Shown: in pieces, positions 1-7,661 of the stretch | How positions within the stretch are numbered: the first letter of the stretch is position 1 | Layout of the letters: each line of letters begins with the position of its first letter | NCBI GenBank assembly: GCA_963719465.1 | Contig: OY970386.1 | Span: 992,001 to 1,056,000, forward strand | Length of the DNA: 64,000 nt | Direction of reading: 5' to 3' | Origin: JALHUB01 sp963719465 | GTDB lineage: Bacteria > Chloroflexota > Dehalococcoidia > DSTF01 > JALHUB01 | Notes under the pieces: model-generated | What the model was told of the DNA's origin: nothing | The model's database searches: none | The model's input: only the letters and a program-made list of their open reading frames with translations | Made by a program: the position numbers and the translations under genes

Positions 1-517
1 CAGGCACCGCCTTCGGCTCGTATTGGGGAGTGCCTTCGGCCTGGAGACTGCCGTTCTCCTCCAGAGGCCCTTCTTTGGGGGCCGCGGCCATCGACTTCTG
101 TGAGGAAGCGGCGGGGACGGACGCCGGTCCACCTCCCTGCCCGCCGCCGCCCGAGACCACAAGATCGGCGCCGAGGGCCACGACGAGCACCAGCGCGGCA
201 ACAACCGTCGCGCCGCTAAGGCCGAGGTATGCCCACTTCGCGGCCTTTGCCTGCCTGGCGACCTCCGATTCTCGCCGGCGACGCGCTTCTCCTAGCAGCT
301 CCGGCGACAGCGCGAACGACCGCGGCGCTTTTGCTTCCGGCAGAGCGTTCAGCGTCGCCACGAGCTGCCGCAGCTCATCGAGCCGCTGGGCGCAGCCGGC
401 GCAGGATCGAAGGTGCGCTTCAACGCGCGGGCGCTTCGACTCGGGAAGGGCTCCGTCGAGGTAGGCGGACAGATCGCTTTCATCTACCGGATGGCGGCCA
501 AATGCAAAGAGCCTCAC
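1..517 (-). CDS. Anti-sigma factor with zinc-finger (zf-HC2) domain, partial
   Basis: The frame runs off the left edge of the window, so the C-terminus is missing. The GTG start at 515-517 follows a GAGGAG Shine-Dalgarno. About 172 residues are visible: an N-terminal DESDLSAYLDGALP segment, then a zinc-binding H-x3-C-x2-C (HLRSCAGC) around residues 38-45, a charged linker, one membrane helix around residues 104-120, and a Gly/Pro/Ala-rich outer part. This is the layout of anti-sigma factors that hold an ECF sigma factor at the membrane. It lies 37 bp downstream of the ECF sigma gene on the same strand, which supports a sigma/anti-sigma pair. The signal sensed is unknown. Confidence 0.85.
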   Translation of the reverse strand, partial: MRLFAFGRHPVDESDLSAYLDGALPESKRPRVEAHLRSCAGCAQRLDELRQLVATLNALPEAKAPRSFALSPELLGEARRRRESEVARQAKAAKWAYLGLSGATVVAALVLVVALGADLVVSGGGGQGGGPASVPAASSQKSMAAAPKEGPLEENGSLQAEGTPQYEPKAVP

Positions 518-554
518 GGTCTTCTCCTCTTCAGGAAGTCGCCGGAAAGCGGCT

Positions 555-1127
555 TCAATCAGTAAGACGAAACTGGCTGGGCAAAAGTTCCCGCTTCTGG
601 AGAAGGCGTTCGCGGAGACGGGCGCGGCCGCGGCTGAGACGCGACTTCACGGTTCCGGGCGAAAGACGGAGGGTCTCCGCTATCTCTTCGTAGCTGAAGC
701 CCTGCACGTCGCGGAGGACGACGACCGCCCGCTGGTCGAGGGGGAGCGACAGCAGGCCCCACTGGATGTGACGGGCGAGCTCGCCGCGTTCCGCCGCCTC
801 TTCCGGCGATTCGGACGGGTCGGGCAGGTCGAGGGGCGAATCGTCATCGGACGCATCGTCGAGGGAGAGCTGCGGGTGGCGCGAGCGGCGGCGCAGCTCA
901 TCGGTGCAGGCGTTGACGGCGATGCGCAGCAACCAGGGGCGGAACGCGTCGCTGCGGCAGTGTTCAACGTTTCTGAAGGCGCCTAGGAACGTCTCCTGCG
1001 TCACGTCTTCTGCGGAGTGCGCCGAGCCGAGCATTCGAAGGCAGACGCTGAAGACGGTATCCTGGTACGCCTCCACGAGGACGTTGAAGGCGGCGGGATC
1101 GCCTTCGCGGCAGCGTCGCAGGAGCAC
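555..1127 (-). CDS. RNA polymerase ECF-type sigma factor
   Basis: 190 residues from the GTG at 1125-1127. Region 2 (residues ~8-75, with AYQDTVFSVCLRMLG and AEDVTQETFLGAFRNV) and region 4 (residues ~125-180, LPLDQRAVVVLRDVQGFSYEEIA followed by the helix-turn-helix LRLSPGTVKSRLSRGRARL) are both complete. It directs RNA polymerase to alternative promoters and is probably held inactive by the zinc-finger protein downstream. The GTG has no good ribosome binding site. In the same frame GGAGG (1173-1177) is followed 6 nt later by CTG (1164-1166) and 3 nt later by ATC (1167-1169). That start would add TRQGPLTDLAEG, a normal ECF N-terminus, so the real start may be non-canonical and lie upstream. Confidence 0.92.
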   Translation of the reverse strand: MLLRRCREGDPAAFNVLVEAYQDTVFSVCLRMLGSAHSAEDVTQETFLGAFRNVEHCRSDAFRPWLLRIAVNACTDELRRRSRHPQLSLDDASDDDSPLDLPDPSESPEEAAERGELARHIQWGLLSLPLDQRAVVVLRDVQGFSYEEIAETLRLSPGTVKSRLSRGRARLRERLLQKRELLPSQFRLTD

Positions 1128-1323
1128 GCCTTCAGCGAGGTCGGTGAGAGGGCCCTGGCGGGTCAGGATGCACCTCCGCAGATTCGGATCGTTTCAACAA
1201 GTTTAACAGAATGAGGGTAGACTCTGCCGCCTTCACAGGTTCTAATAGGATGGCCGCCGACTCCGGTCCGGCGTCTTATGGTAACAATTCGGCCGCCGGA
1301 GAGTTTAGGATGTGGAGGCATGC

Positions 1324-1329
1324 TATAAT
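1324..1329 (+). promoter_or_regulatory. Candidate -10 element (TATAAT) for lepB
   Basis: A perfect TATAAT lies 12 bp before the ATG at 1342, but no convincing -35 hexamer stands 17 bp upstream. If used, the transcript would have a leader of only a few nucleotides. It also overlaps the alternative GTG start at 1312, which argues for the ATG at 1342 as lepB start. Confidence 0.5.
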
Positions 1330-1341
1330 CGTGGCAAGGCA

Positions 1342-2163
1342 ATGCTAGGAGAACCTCGCGATAACCTCGTCGAGGAGCCCGAGAAGGCCGACGACAAGAA
1401 GAAAGGGAAGTCTTCTCGACGTTCTTCCGAGGCTTCCTCAAACGACTTCATCTGGTCGACGGAGACGGGCCTGCCGATTGATTACGGCCCCTGGACTGTG
1501 GAGGGGCCCCATCCACCGATTGGAAGGAGGTCTCGATTCTCCGGCGTTGGCAGACTTGTCCGCGATTTCGTCGAGATCGCCATCTTCGCGCTGCTCCTTT
1601 TCATCGGCCTGCGGCTGGTCGTGCAGAACTTCCGCGTCGAAGGGTCGAGCATGGAGGGCACCCTTCACGACGGTCAGCTCATTCTGGTGAACAAGGCGGC
1701 CTACCTGAAGGTGGACTTGGGCTTCCTTGATTTCCTTCCGCTCGTTCATTTCGATGACAGCCCGCATTATCTGTTCGGTGCGCCGCGGCGCGGCGACGTT
1801 ATCGTCTTCCGCTTTCCGGATCAGCCGGACCGCGACTTCATCAAACGCGTCATCGCCGTGCCCGGGGAACAGGTGGAGATCCGCGACGGGCTTGTCTACA
1901 TCAATGGAAGGCCTCTTGACGAAAAATACATACCGGATAAAGACGAGCACGATTTCGGGCCCGAGCTGGTGCCGGACGGCCAGTACTTCGTCATGGGGGA
2001 CAATCGCAACAACAGCTATGATTCGCGCAGCTGGGGATTCGTGCCGGAGGGCAACATTATCGGGCGGGCGTGGGTCTCTTACTGGCCGTTCAAGTCATTC
2101 GGGCTGGTCTCCGATCCCAATATCCAGCCGATGGGGACGGGAACGCAAGGGGCCTCACCTTGA
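1342..2163 (+). CDS. lepB: Signal peptidase I
   Basis: Cleaves signal peptides from exported proteins at the outer face of the membrane (peptidase family S26). 273 residues from ATG 1342; an in-frame GTG at 1312 would add 10. A polar N-terminus of ~70 residues precedes one membrane helix (about residues 76-95, EIAIFALLLFIGLRLVV). Next comes the catalytic-serine box VEGSSMEGTL (Ser ~103), then the box with the catalytic lysine (DRDFIKRVIAVPGE), and finally GDNRNNSYDSRSWG. All three boxes are intact. The many secreted and lipoprotein-type products in this window are its likely substrates, though lipoproteins would need signal peptidase II. The 3' end overlaps the start of pyrE, suggesting co-transcription. 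Confidence 0.95.
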   Translation: MLGEPRDNLVEEPEKADDKKKGKSSRRSSEASSNDFIWSTETGLPIDYGPWTVEGPHPPIGRRSRFSGVGRLVRDFVEIAIFALLLFIGLRLVVQNFRVEGSSMEGTLHDGQLILVNKAAYLKVDLGFLDFLPLVHFDDSPHYLFGAPRRGDVIVFRFPDQPDRDFIKRVIAVPGEQVEIRDGLVYINGRPLDEKYIPDKDEHDFGPELVPDGQYFVMGDNRNNSYDSRSWGFVPEGNIIGRAWVSYWPFKSFGLVSDPNIQPMGTGTQGASP

Positions 2164-2714
2164 ACGATGAGCTCCTGGAGATGCTGCGCCGGGCCGGCGC
2201 CGTGCTCGACGGGCATTTCAAGCTCACCTCCGGTCGACACTCCGACACCTATTTCGAGAAGTTCCAGGTCCTTCAGTATCCCGCCTACACCGTGCGTCTG
2301 TGCGGCCTGATTGCAGACCACTTTCGAGGCAGCGATGTCGAACTGGTGGCAGGGCCGACGACGGGAGGTGTGATTCTCAGCTTCGAGGTTGCGCGGCAGT
2401 TGGGCGTGCGCGGCATCTTCGCGGAGACTGTCGGCAGTGAACGGCGCTTCTTGCGCGGTTTTCGCGTGAATGCCGGCGAGCGGGTGCTGGTGGTCGACGA
2501 CGTGCTGACGACGGGCGGCAGCATACGGCAGGTTATCGACGCGGTTCGGCAGGCTGGCGGCGAGCCCATCGGCGTCGCGGTGCTGGTGGACCGAACGGGC
2601 GGGAAGGCCGACTTCGGACTGCCGTTTTTCGCGTGTCTGGAGCTCGTCGTGCCGTCGTACGATGCGGCGGACTGTCCGCTTTGCCGCGATGGCGTGCCGA
2701 TCACCGAAACGTAG
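2160..2714 (+). CDS. pyrE: Orotate phosphoribosyltransferase
   Basis: Converts orotate and PRPP to orotidine 5'-phosphate in pyrimidine synthesis. The 184-residue length is typical. I chose the TTG at 2160-2162, which overlaps the lepB stop (TTGA), because AAGGGG lies about 8 nt upstream and the protein then begins NDELLEMLRRAGAVL as in the family. The substrate loop FKLTSGRHSDTYF, the TTGG(V)ILSFEVA region and the PRPP-binding motif VLVVDDVLTTGGS are intact. A C-terminal DCPLC pair of cysteines is present as in many PyrE proteins. pyrG, another pyrimidine gene, lies far away at 36 kb, so there is no pyrimidine operon here. Confidence 0.95.
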   Translation: MNDELLEMLRRAGAVLDGHFKLTSGRHSDTYFEKFQVLQYPAYTVRLCGLIADHFRGSDVELVAGPTTGGVILSFEVARQLGVRGIFAETVGSERRFLRGFRVNAGERVLVVDDVLTTGGSIRQVIDAVRQAGGEPIGVAVLVDRTGGKADFGLPFFACLELVVPSYDAADCPLCRDGVPITET

Positions 2715-2755
2715 CCACCCAGGTTTTCTCTTCGCCTCGTCGGATTCGAACCGGT

Positions 2756-2785
2756 TTGACAGGTCTTCAGAGGCTCCCCTATATT
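2756..2785 (+). promoter_or_regulatory. Sigma-70 type promoter of tRNA-Lys
   Basis: TTGACA (2756-2761), an 18-bp spacer and TATATT (2780-2785) end 8 bp before the mature 5' end of tRNA-Lys, so transcription would begin almost at the tRNA itself. Confidence 0.7.
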
Positions 2786-2793
2786 GCTTCTTG

Positions 2794-2868
2794 GGGCCGT
2801 TAGCTCAGCGGCAGAGCTCCGGACTTTTAATCCGGGAGTCGAGGGTTCGAATCCCTCACGGCCCTCCA
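2794..2868 (+). tRNA. tRNA-Lys (anticodon TTT)
   Basis: A complete cloverleaf can be drawn by hand. The acceptor stem pairs GGGCCGT (2794-2800) with ACGGCCC (2858-2864). The anticodon stem CCGGA/TCCGG encloses CTTTTAA with anticodon TTT. The T-arm is GAGGG-TTCGAAT-CCCTC (2841-2857). The discriminator is T2865 and the CCA end (2866-2868) is encoded. It decodes AAA/AAG. Confidence 0.97.
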
Positions 2869-2965
2869 GACGGCTTTTCTGAATCTGAAATTCGGGAGGA
2901 GCGCTCGACCGGCGTCCTCATCCTGGCCTTCGTCGCAAGTTTCTTGCTTCAGGGGCTCTAGGGGA

Positions 2966-3289
2966 TCAGGCGGGCCGCGGCTGATGCGAGCCCTGATGGA
3001 CCCCAGTGCGCGGCCAGGACTCCATGCGCAGGCAGGGGCCGATGCGGGTAGAGACGCCGTCGGAACTGGTGAGCAACTCGCCCACGTGGTTGTAGAGCCG
3101 ATAACGGATGTTCTCACCAATCCCGGCTGGCAAGTCGAGGAGAAGCTCTCCTTCTTCGGAGCTAATCCTGATGCCTTCCGGGAATGTGGAGGTTTCGCCT
3201 GATTCAGCCACGAGGCGCCCGCTGGAGTCGTAAAGGCAAAACCGGACGTGCGGGCGGCCTTCCGAGTCTGCCGCGATATTCAGGATCAA
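2966..3289 (-). CDS. Hypothetical protein
   Basis: I do not recognise this gene. The reading frame encodes about 107 residues from a TTG at 3287-3289, mostly beta-like segments (PHVRFCLYDSSGRLVAESGE, then EGELLLDLPAGIGENIRY). The coding character continues upstream of the TTG (RRPGTSISFLDGPTGEL). The only strong Shine-Dalgarno in frame (GGAGG, about 3358-3362) stands 5 nt before an ACG at 3350-3352. The start is therefore uncertain and could be non-canonical. The gene follows the RRM protein on the same strand, with the upstream extension reaching close to the RRM stop. Confidence 0.45.
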   Translation of the reverse strand: MILNIAADSEGRPHVRFCLYDSSGRLVAESGETSTFPEGIRISSEEGELLLDLPAGIGENIRYRLYNHVGELLTSSDGVSTRIGPCLRMESWPRTGVHQGSHQPRPA

Positions 3290-3389
3290 CTCGCCGGTCG
3301 GTCCGTCAAGGAACGAGATGGATGTGCCCGGCCGTCTATGTCCTAGCCTCGTACGTACCTCCTGCGCCGGCGCGCGGATGGTGTGTCGA

Positions 3390-3692
3390 CTAATGGCCCT
3401 TGACTCTGCGGCGAGAACCGCGCGTACCGCGACCGCCGCGTTGCCGCCCTCCGGACGGTGGCTGATCCACCACTACGTCCATGGTGCGTCCTTTGAGCTC
3501 GACGCCCTTCAACGCGTCGATAGCGAGAGCGGCGGCGGCGTCATCAAGCTCGACGACGGCAAAGCCGCGGGCATGGCCCGCACGGTCCCGCGCGACCCGC
3601 AGCGAGTGTATCTCGCCGAAGGGGGAGAAGAGGGCCTGCAAATCGCTGGCGGTAGCATCAGCAGATAGGTTGCCAACGTACAAGAAGGTCAA
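3390..3692 (-). CDS. RRM-type RNA-binding protein
   Basis: 100 residues. A single RNA recognition motif fills residues 2-78: RNP2 is LYVGNLS near the N-terminus and RNP1 is ARGFAVVEL around residues 41-49. A basic Gly/Arg-rich tail follows (GGRQRGGRGTRGSRRR). This is the architecture of small glycine-rich RNA-binding proteins, often cold-regulated RNA chaperones in bacteria. It lies downstream of a zinc-ribbon protein on the same strand, 91 bp away. Confidence 0.9.
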   Translation of the reverse strand: MTFLYVGNLSADATASDLQALFSPFGEIHSLRVARDRAGHARGFAVVELDDAAAALAIDALKGVELKGRTMDVVVDQPPSGGRQRGGRGTRGSRRRVKGH

Positions 3693-3783
3693 CTGTCTTC
3701 CCCGCAGCCGAATCAGCCACGGGCCGTGCTTTTGCTGCGTCCCGGAATCGACCGCACGCAGCGCTGGGTCGAAGGTTCAGCCT

Positions 3784-4098
3784 CTAGTAGCGACCGCGGC
3801 TCGGCGCGCGTGACGCGAAGCAATCGCGGCAGTAGACGGGCCGGTCTCCGCGCGGCTCGAACGGGACCTCGGCGGTCTTTCCGCACTGAGCGCATACGGC
3901 GGAGTACATCTGGCGAGCAGATGCTCTGTAGCCTTCGCGGCTATCGCCCCGCTCCGACTTCCGGGCCGCTCGGCAGGAGGCACAGCGCTTGGGCTCATTG
4001 GAAAAGCCACGACTCGCATGATACTCCTGGTCCTCAGCCGAGAACGTGAATTCGGCGCCGCAATCGACGCAGGTCAGGGTTTTGTCTGTGTAAGACAC
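3784..4098 (-). CDS. Zinc-ribbon protein with two cysteine pairs per half
   Basis: 104 residues with two zinc ribbons. The first has C-x2-C at residues ~10-13 (TCVDCGAEF) and C-x2-C at ~39-42 (CASCRAARKSERG). The second has CAQCGKTAEVPFEP and VYCRDC near the C-terminus. The first half matches the small zinc-binding domain found in many Chloroflexota and Firmicutes proteins; the second is the CxxC-x(n)-CxxC ribbon commonly attached to it. The C-terminus is Arg-rich. A nucleic-acid-related role is likely from the domain type and the RRM neighbour, but the function is unknown. Confidence 0.8.
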   Translation of the reverse strand: MSYTDKTLTCVDCGAEFTFSAEDQEYHASRGFSNEPKRCASCRAARKSERGDSREGYRASARQMYSAVCAQCGKTAEVPFEPRGDRPVYCRDCFASRAPSRGRY

Positions 4099-4240
4099 TC
4101 AACGACCTCCTTGGGGTCTGCCATTCCTCAGTCGCCGAGTGCAAAACAAATGGTTGGGGATTGCGTTGCAGTTCGAGGACAGGGACAATTACCGATGCAC
4201 AGAGTATAGCACACTTTAGCGCCCCCGTCACTTCTAGGCA

Positions 4241-4405
4241 GATGGCGGCGGGTCCGCGCTGCGAATCAGGCCGACGCAGGCAGATCCGAGCAGCGACAGC
4301 GGCCCGCTGACACCCAACGCCTTTACCTTTGCAGGACTGGCCACGGGTGCTGCATTCCTGCTAGCAATTGCTGGCTGGTACGCCAGGAGGCGTCGGCTGG
4401 GGTAG
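4241..4405 (+). pseudogene. Orphan C-terminal membrane-anchor fragment of a surface protein
   Basis: An open stretch of 54 codons after an in-frame TAG reads as a Pro/Ser-rich spacer (ADPSSDSGPLTPN) followed by a hydrophobic helix (FAGLATGAAFLLAIAGWYA), a basic RRRR stop-transfer and a stop codon. It has no start codon or ribosome binding site. The same anchor style ends the intact C39-like protein at 15.6 kb (AGAALLVGAGLYARRR). I read it as the surviving 3' end of a deleted surface-protein gene. Confidence 0.55.
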
Positions 4406-4494
4406 CTCGCATCCCTGCCGCACACTCGACGACGCCCTTCAATCTGGTCGTTAGATGCCACGCGGGCCCGCTTCGCCTTCACGCCGGCCGGCAG

Positions 4495-5382
4495 CTACCA
4501 GGCAGGGCCAGTGTCGACCACGCTATTGTGTGTCAGCCTCGTCTGATCGCTGCCATCGGCGTTCATTATGTAGATCTCGTCGTTGCCGTCCCGGTCGCTC
4601 GCAAAGGCGATCTTGGCGCCGTCGGGCGACCACGTGGGAAAGACGTTGTTCCCCAGGTCGTTGGTCAAGTTCGTCTGGCCGCTGCCGTCGGGGTTCATCA
4701 CGTAGATCTCCTCGTTGCCGTCCCGGTTGCTCATGAAGGCGATCTTCGAGCCATCGGGTGACCAGGCGGGCAGGGCATCAACACCCGCACTGTGGGTCAG
4801 ATTCTTCTGGCCATTGCCGTTCGCCTTCATCACATATATCTCGTCGTTGCCGTCCCGGTCGCTCGTGAAGGCTATCTTGGAGCCGTCCGGCGACCAGGCC
4901 GGGACCTGATCGTTCGCTGCGTTGTTTGTGAGCCGAGTCTGACCGGCGCCGTCAGCGTTCATCACGTAGATCTCGTCGTTGCCGTTTCGGTCGCTCGTGA
5001 AGGCGATCTTCGAGCCGTCAGGCGACCAGGTTGGCAAGATATCGTTCGCGCCGCTGTCGGTGAGCCGCGTCACGTTGCTGCCGTCGGCGCTCATGACGTA
5101 GATACTGAAGGCGCCGTCGCGGTTGCTCTCGAAGGCGATCTGCTTCATGTCCGGCGACCAGGCAGGGGAAGTATCATCCGCGGTGTTGTCCGTGAGGCGG
5201 GTCTTCGGGCCGGCGGCGTCAGCATTCATCACATAGATCTCTAAGTTGCCGTCCCGGTTGCTCACGAAGGCGATCTTGGCGGTGTGCCACGACACGCAGC
5301 CGGACAGAAGGAAAGGCAGGACAGCACCAATAAGAACAGGAATAACCAACCTATAGCGGGGACGGCTCCTTCCGTTGAACAT
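4495..5382 (-). CDS. PD40/TolB-type beta-propeller lipoprotein (copy 1)
   Basis: About 295 residues from the ATG at 5380-5382, chosen because AAGGAG stands 6 nt upstream; an ATG two codons earlier overlaps that site. A lipoprotein signal ends in LLSGC. The rest consists of about six PD40 repeats of 43 residues, each with the pattern AWSPDGSKIAF then DEIYVMNADG then RLT. The protein stops at ...DTGPAW, just as another repeat would begin. PD40 repeats form beta-propellers; TolB is the best-known example, but there are no Tol-Pal genes here and this is more likely a surface or periplasm-like binding protein. It is a near duplicate of the next gene upstream. Confidence 0.85.
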   Translation of the reverse strand: MFNGRSRPRYRLVIPVLIGAVLPFLLSGCVSWHTAKIAFVSNRDGNLEIYVMNADAAGPKTRLTDNTADDTSPAWSPDMKQIAFESNRDGAFSIYVMSADGSNVTRLTDSGANDILPTWSPDGSKIAFTSDRNGNDEIYVMNADGAGQTRLTNNAANDQVPAWSPDGSKIAFTSDRDGNDEIYVMKANGNGQKNLTHSAGVDALPAWSPDGSKIAFMSNRDGNEEIYVMNPDGSGQTNLTNDLGNNVFPTWSPDGAKIAFASDRDGNDEIYIMNADGSDQTRLTHNSVVDTGPAW

Positions 5383-5431
5383 ATCCATCTCCTTTGGCTA
5401 GCACCGTAGGATCGGCCTGACCGACCGGCAG

Positions 5432-6319
5432 CTACCAGGCAGGGTCAGTGTCGACCACGCTATTGTGCGTCAGCCGCGTCTGATCGCTGCCGTCGGCGTT
5501 CATGATGTAGATCTCATCATTGCCGTCCCGGTCGCTTGTGAAGGCGATCTTGACGCCGTCGGGCGACCAGGAGGGAAACATGTCGTTCCCCGGGTCATTG
5601 GTCAAGTTCGTCTGGCCGCTGCCGTCGGGGTTCATCACGTAGATCTCCGCGTTGCCGTCCCGGTCGCTCATGAAGGCGATCTTGGAGCCGTCGGGCGACC
5701 AGGTGGGCATCAAGTCATCAGCGGCACTGTCGGTCAGGTCAATCTGGTGATTGCCATTCGCGTTCATCACGTAGATCTCCTGGTTGCCGTTCCGGTCGCT
5801 CATGAAGGCGATCTTGGAGCCGTCGGGCGACCAGGTGGGGTGCCGATCGCTCGCTGGGTTGTTGGTGAGCCGAGTCTGGCCGGTGCCGTCGGCATTCATC
5901 ACGTAGATCTCGTCATTGCCGTCCCGGTCGCTCGTGAAGGCGATCTTGGAGCCGTCGGGTGACCAGGCGGGCATCTGATCGGTTGCGCCGTTGTTGGTGA
6001 GCCGAGTCTGACCGCTGCCGTCGGCATTCATCACGTAGATTTCGCCGTTGCCGTCCCGGTCGCTCGTGAAGGCGATCTGCTTGCCGTCCGGCGACCAGGC
6101 AGGGTAGATATCAGCCGCGGCGTTGTTGGTGAGACGGGTCTTCGGGCCAGCGGCGTCAGCGTTCATCACATAGATCTCTTGATTGCCGTCTCGGTTGCTC
6201 GTAAACGCGATCGTAGCGGTGCGCCATGACACGCAGCCGGACAGAAGCAAAGGCAGTACGGCGCCAAGAACAAGGGCAATGATTAGCCGATGGGGGGAAC
6301 GGCTCCTTCCGTTGAACAT
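5432..6319 (-). CDS. PD40/TolB-type beta-propeller lipoprotein (copy 2)
   Basis: Same length and organisation as the gene at 4495-5382: lipobox LLSGC, six 43-residue PD40 repeats with SDRDGNDEIYVMNADG cores, and the same abrupt ...DTDPAW end. The start chosen is the ATG at 6317-6319, 5 nt after AAAGGAGG. The two proteins agree over most positions, with differences concentrated in the segments between AW and SPDG and in some repeat interiors. The duplication also covers part of the upstream leader (CTCCTTTGGC and the CGGCCTGACCGACCG block), so it was a tandem duplication of gene plus leader. Confidence 0.85.
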   Translation of the reverse strand: MFNGRSRSPHRLIIALVLGAVLPLLLSGCVSWRTATIAFTSNRDGNQEIYVMNADAAGPKTRLTNNAAADIYPAWSPDGKQIAFTSDRDGNGEIYVMNADGSGQTRLTNNGATDQMPAWSPDGSKIAFTSDRDGNDEIYVMNADGTGQTRLTNNPASDRHPTWSPDGSKIAFMSDRNGNQEIYVMNANGNHQIDLTDSAADDLMPTWSPDGSKIAFMSDRDGNAEIYVMNPDGSGQTNLTNDPGNDMFPSWSPDGVKIAFTSDRDGNDEIYIMNADGSDQTRLTHNSVVDTDPAW

Positions 6320-6532
6320 ATCCACCTCCTTTGGCAGGCATTCTAGGCGCGGCCTGACCGACCGTCAATCGCCACTCGTTGGCCGCCTGCGCCGACATCT
6401 CAGCGTGGCGAGGGCATCCGCTGAGCTCCTGACGCGCGGTTTCTTCCCTGCAAAGGCCCTTCGACGTTACTATACTTCTGTAAAATGGACTCTTTCGGCG
6501 ACGACAGTCATAGCACAAGCAAAGGAACTCCA

Positions 6533-7642
6533 ATGATTAAGTCCAGGCTCTGCGACCTCATCGGCATCAAGTACCCCATAATCCAGGCGGGCATGGGGCC
6601 CTTCAGCAACAATAACCTTTGCGTGGCGGCGGCAAACGCCGGGGTGCTCGGGCTGCTTTCGACCAGCGGCGTCTTCAACAAGGACACGCAGCCCTGGGTC
6701 TACAAAGGCTTCGTCAGCACCGCCGGCGCGAATTACGACGATGACATGTCCACCGTTATCGAGAAGGTGCTGAAGCGGACCTACGGCCTGGTCAAGGACA
6801 AGGGCGGCATCTTCGGCATCAACGTGATGGTCTCGGCGGAGGTCCTCGACCGCTCGAAGGTCATCGTGGACACGGCTATACGGGTGCGCGAGGAGAACCC
6901 CGACCTGAAGAAGCACTTCAAGGTCATCTTCACGTCGGCGGGCGACCCGGTGGGCTGGCACGACAAGATCAAGGACGCGGGCTTCACCTGGATGCACGTC
7001 GTGCCGTCGGTCAAGGGGGCGCTGCGGTGCAAGAAGGCGGGCGTGGACGTCATCGTCGCGTCCGGCCACGAAGGCGGGTTCCACACGTCATGGGAGCCGG
7101 TGCACTCGATGATCCTGCTTCCGGCGGTCGTCGAAACGGTTTCCGACGAGAATACGCTGGTCTGCGGCGCTGGCGGCTACTCCGACGGCAGGACGCTGGC
7201 GGCGGCGCTGGTGATGGGCGCGGACGGCGCGCAGATGGGGACGCGCTTCCTGGCGACGCAGGAGAGCGACTTCCACCTGATGTGGAAGCAGGCGGTCGTG
7301 GACTCCGGCGACAGGGCGACGCTTGTTGCGCGCGGCGTCGTTGGGCCGGCGCGATGGCTGAAGACGCCGCGCAGCGTCGAGCACGCCGCCAACACGCTGA
7401 AGAAGTCGCCGGGCGTCTTCCTCGGGACGCCGGACGACTACAGCACGATGGACATGTCGCTGCTCGACTATGAGATCGAGTCGATAAAGGCTGTCTTCGA
7501 TGGCGACAGGGAGAAGGCGATGATGGCCGCCGGCGAAGTGGCGCAGCGCATCCAGGACATGCCCAAGGTCGACGACATGGTGCAGCAGATCGTGAAAGAC
7601 GCGGAGACAATCCTGCGCAACGTTCCGAGGCTGCTCGCCTAG
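6533..7642 (+). CDS. Nitronate monooxygenase / FabK-like FMN TIM-barrel protein
   Basis: 369 residues from ATG 6533, preceded by AAAGGA. This is the NPD/2-nitropropane dioxygenase family, an FMN-dependent TIM barrel. Visible signatures are PIIQAGMGPFS at the N-terminus, the FMN phosphate region VIVASGHEGGFH around residues 170-180 with its catalytic-type histidine, and GAGGYSDGRTLAAALVMGADG followed by QMGTRFLATQES. The family includes nitronate monooxygenases and FabK-type enoyl-ACP reductases; sequence alone does not decide between them, and no fatty-acid synthesis gene is adjacent. A TATACT hexamer at 6471-6476 is a possible -10 element. Confidence 0.85.
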   Translation: MIKSRLCDLIGIKYPIIQAGMGPFSNNNLCVAAANAGVLGLLSTSGVFNKDTQPWVYKGFVSTAGANYDDDMSTVIEKVLKRTYGLVKDKGGIFGINVMVSAEVLDRSKVIVDTAIRVREENPDLKKHFKVIFTSAGDPVGWHDKIKDAGFTWMHVVPSVKGALRCKKAGVDVIVASGHEGGFHTSWEPVHSMILLPAVVETVSDENTLVCGAGGYSDGRTLAAALVMGADGAQMGTRFLATQESDFHLMWKQAVVDSGDRATLVARGVVGPARWLKTPRSVEHAANTLKKSPGVFLGTPDDYSTMDMSLLDYEIESIKAVFDGDREKAMMAAGEVAQRIQDMPKVDDMVQQIVKDAETILRNVPRLLA

Positions 7643-7661
7643 GCGCTCCGAGGGTGTTGCG

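Larger units (their letters stand above)
4480..6366. repeat. Tandem duplication of PD40 lipoprotein genes with internal 129-bp repeats
   Basis: Two units of about 937 bp lie head to tail (period judged from the equivalent stop codons at 4495 and 5432). Shared flanks are visible: the 3' sequence CGGCAGCTACCAGGCAGGG precedes both stop codons, and the 5' block CGGCCTGACCGACCG follows both starts. Within each unit a 129-bp coding module repeats about six times, so the locus is prone to unequal recombination and to assembly collapse. Confidence 0.85.

Noticed and set aside
4495..6319. CRISPR-like regularly spaced repeats
   Set aside because: The 129-bp periodicity is coding and follows the PD40 protein repeat; there are no short repeats with unique spacers.
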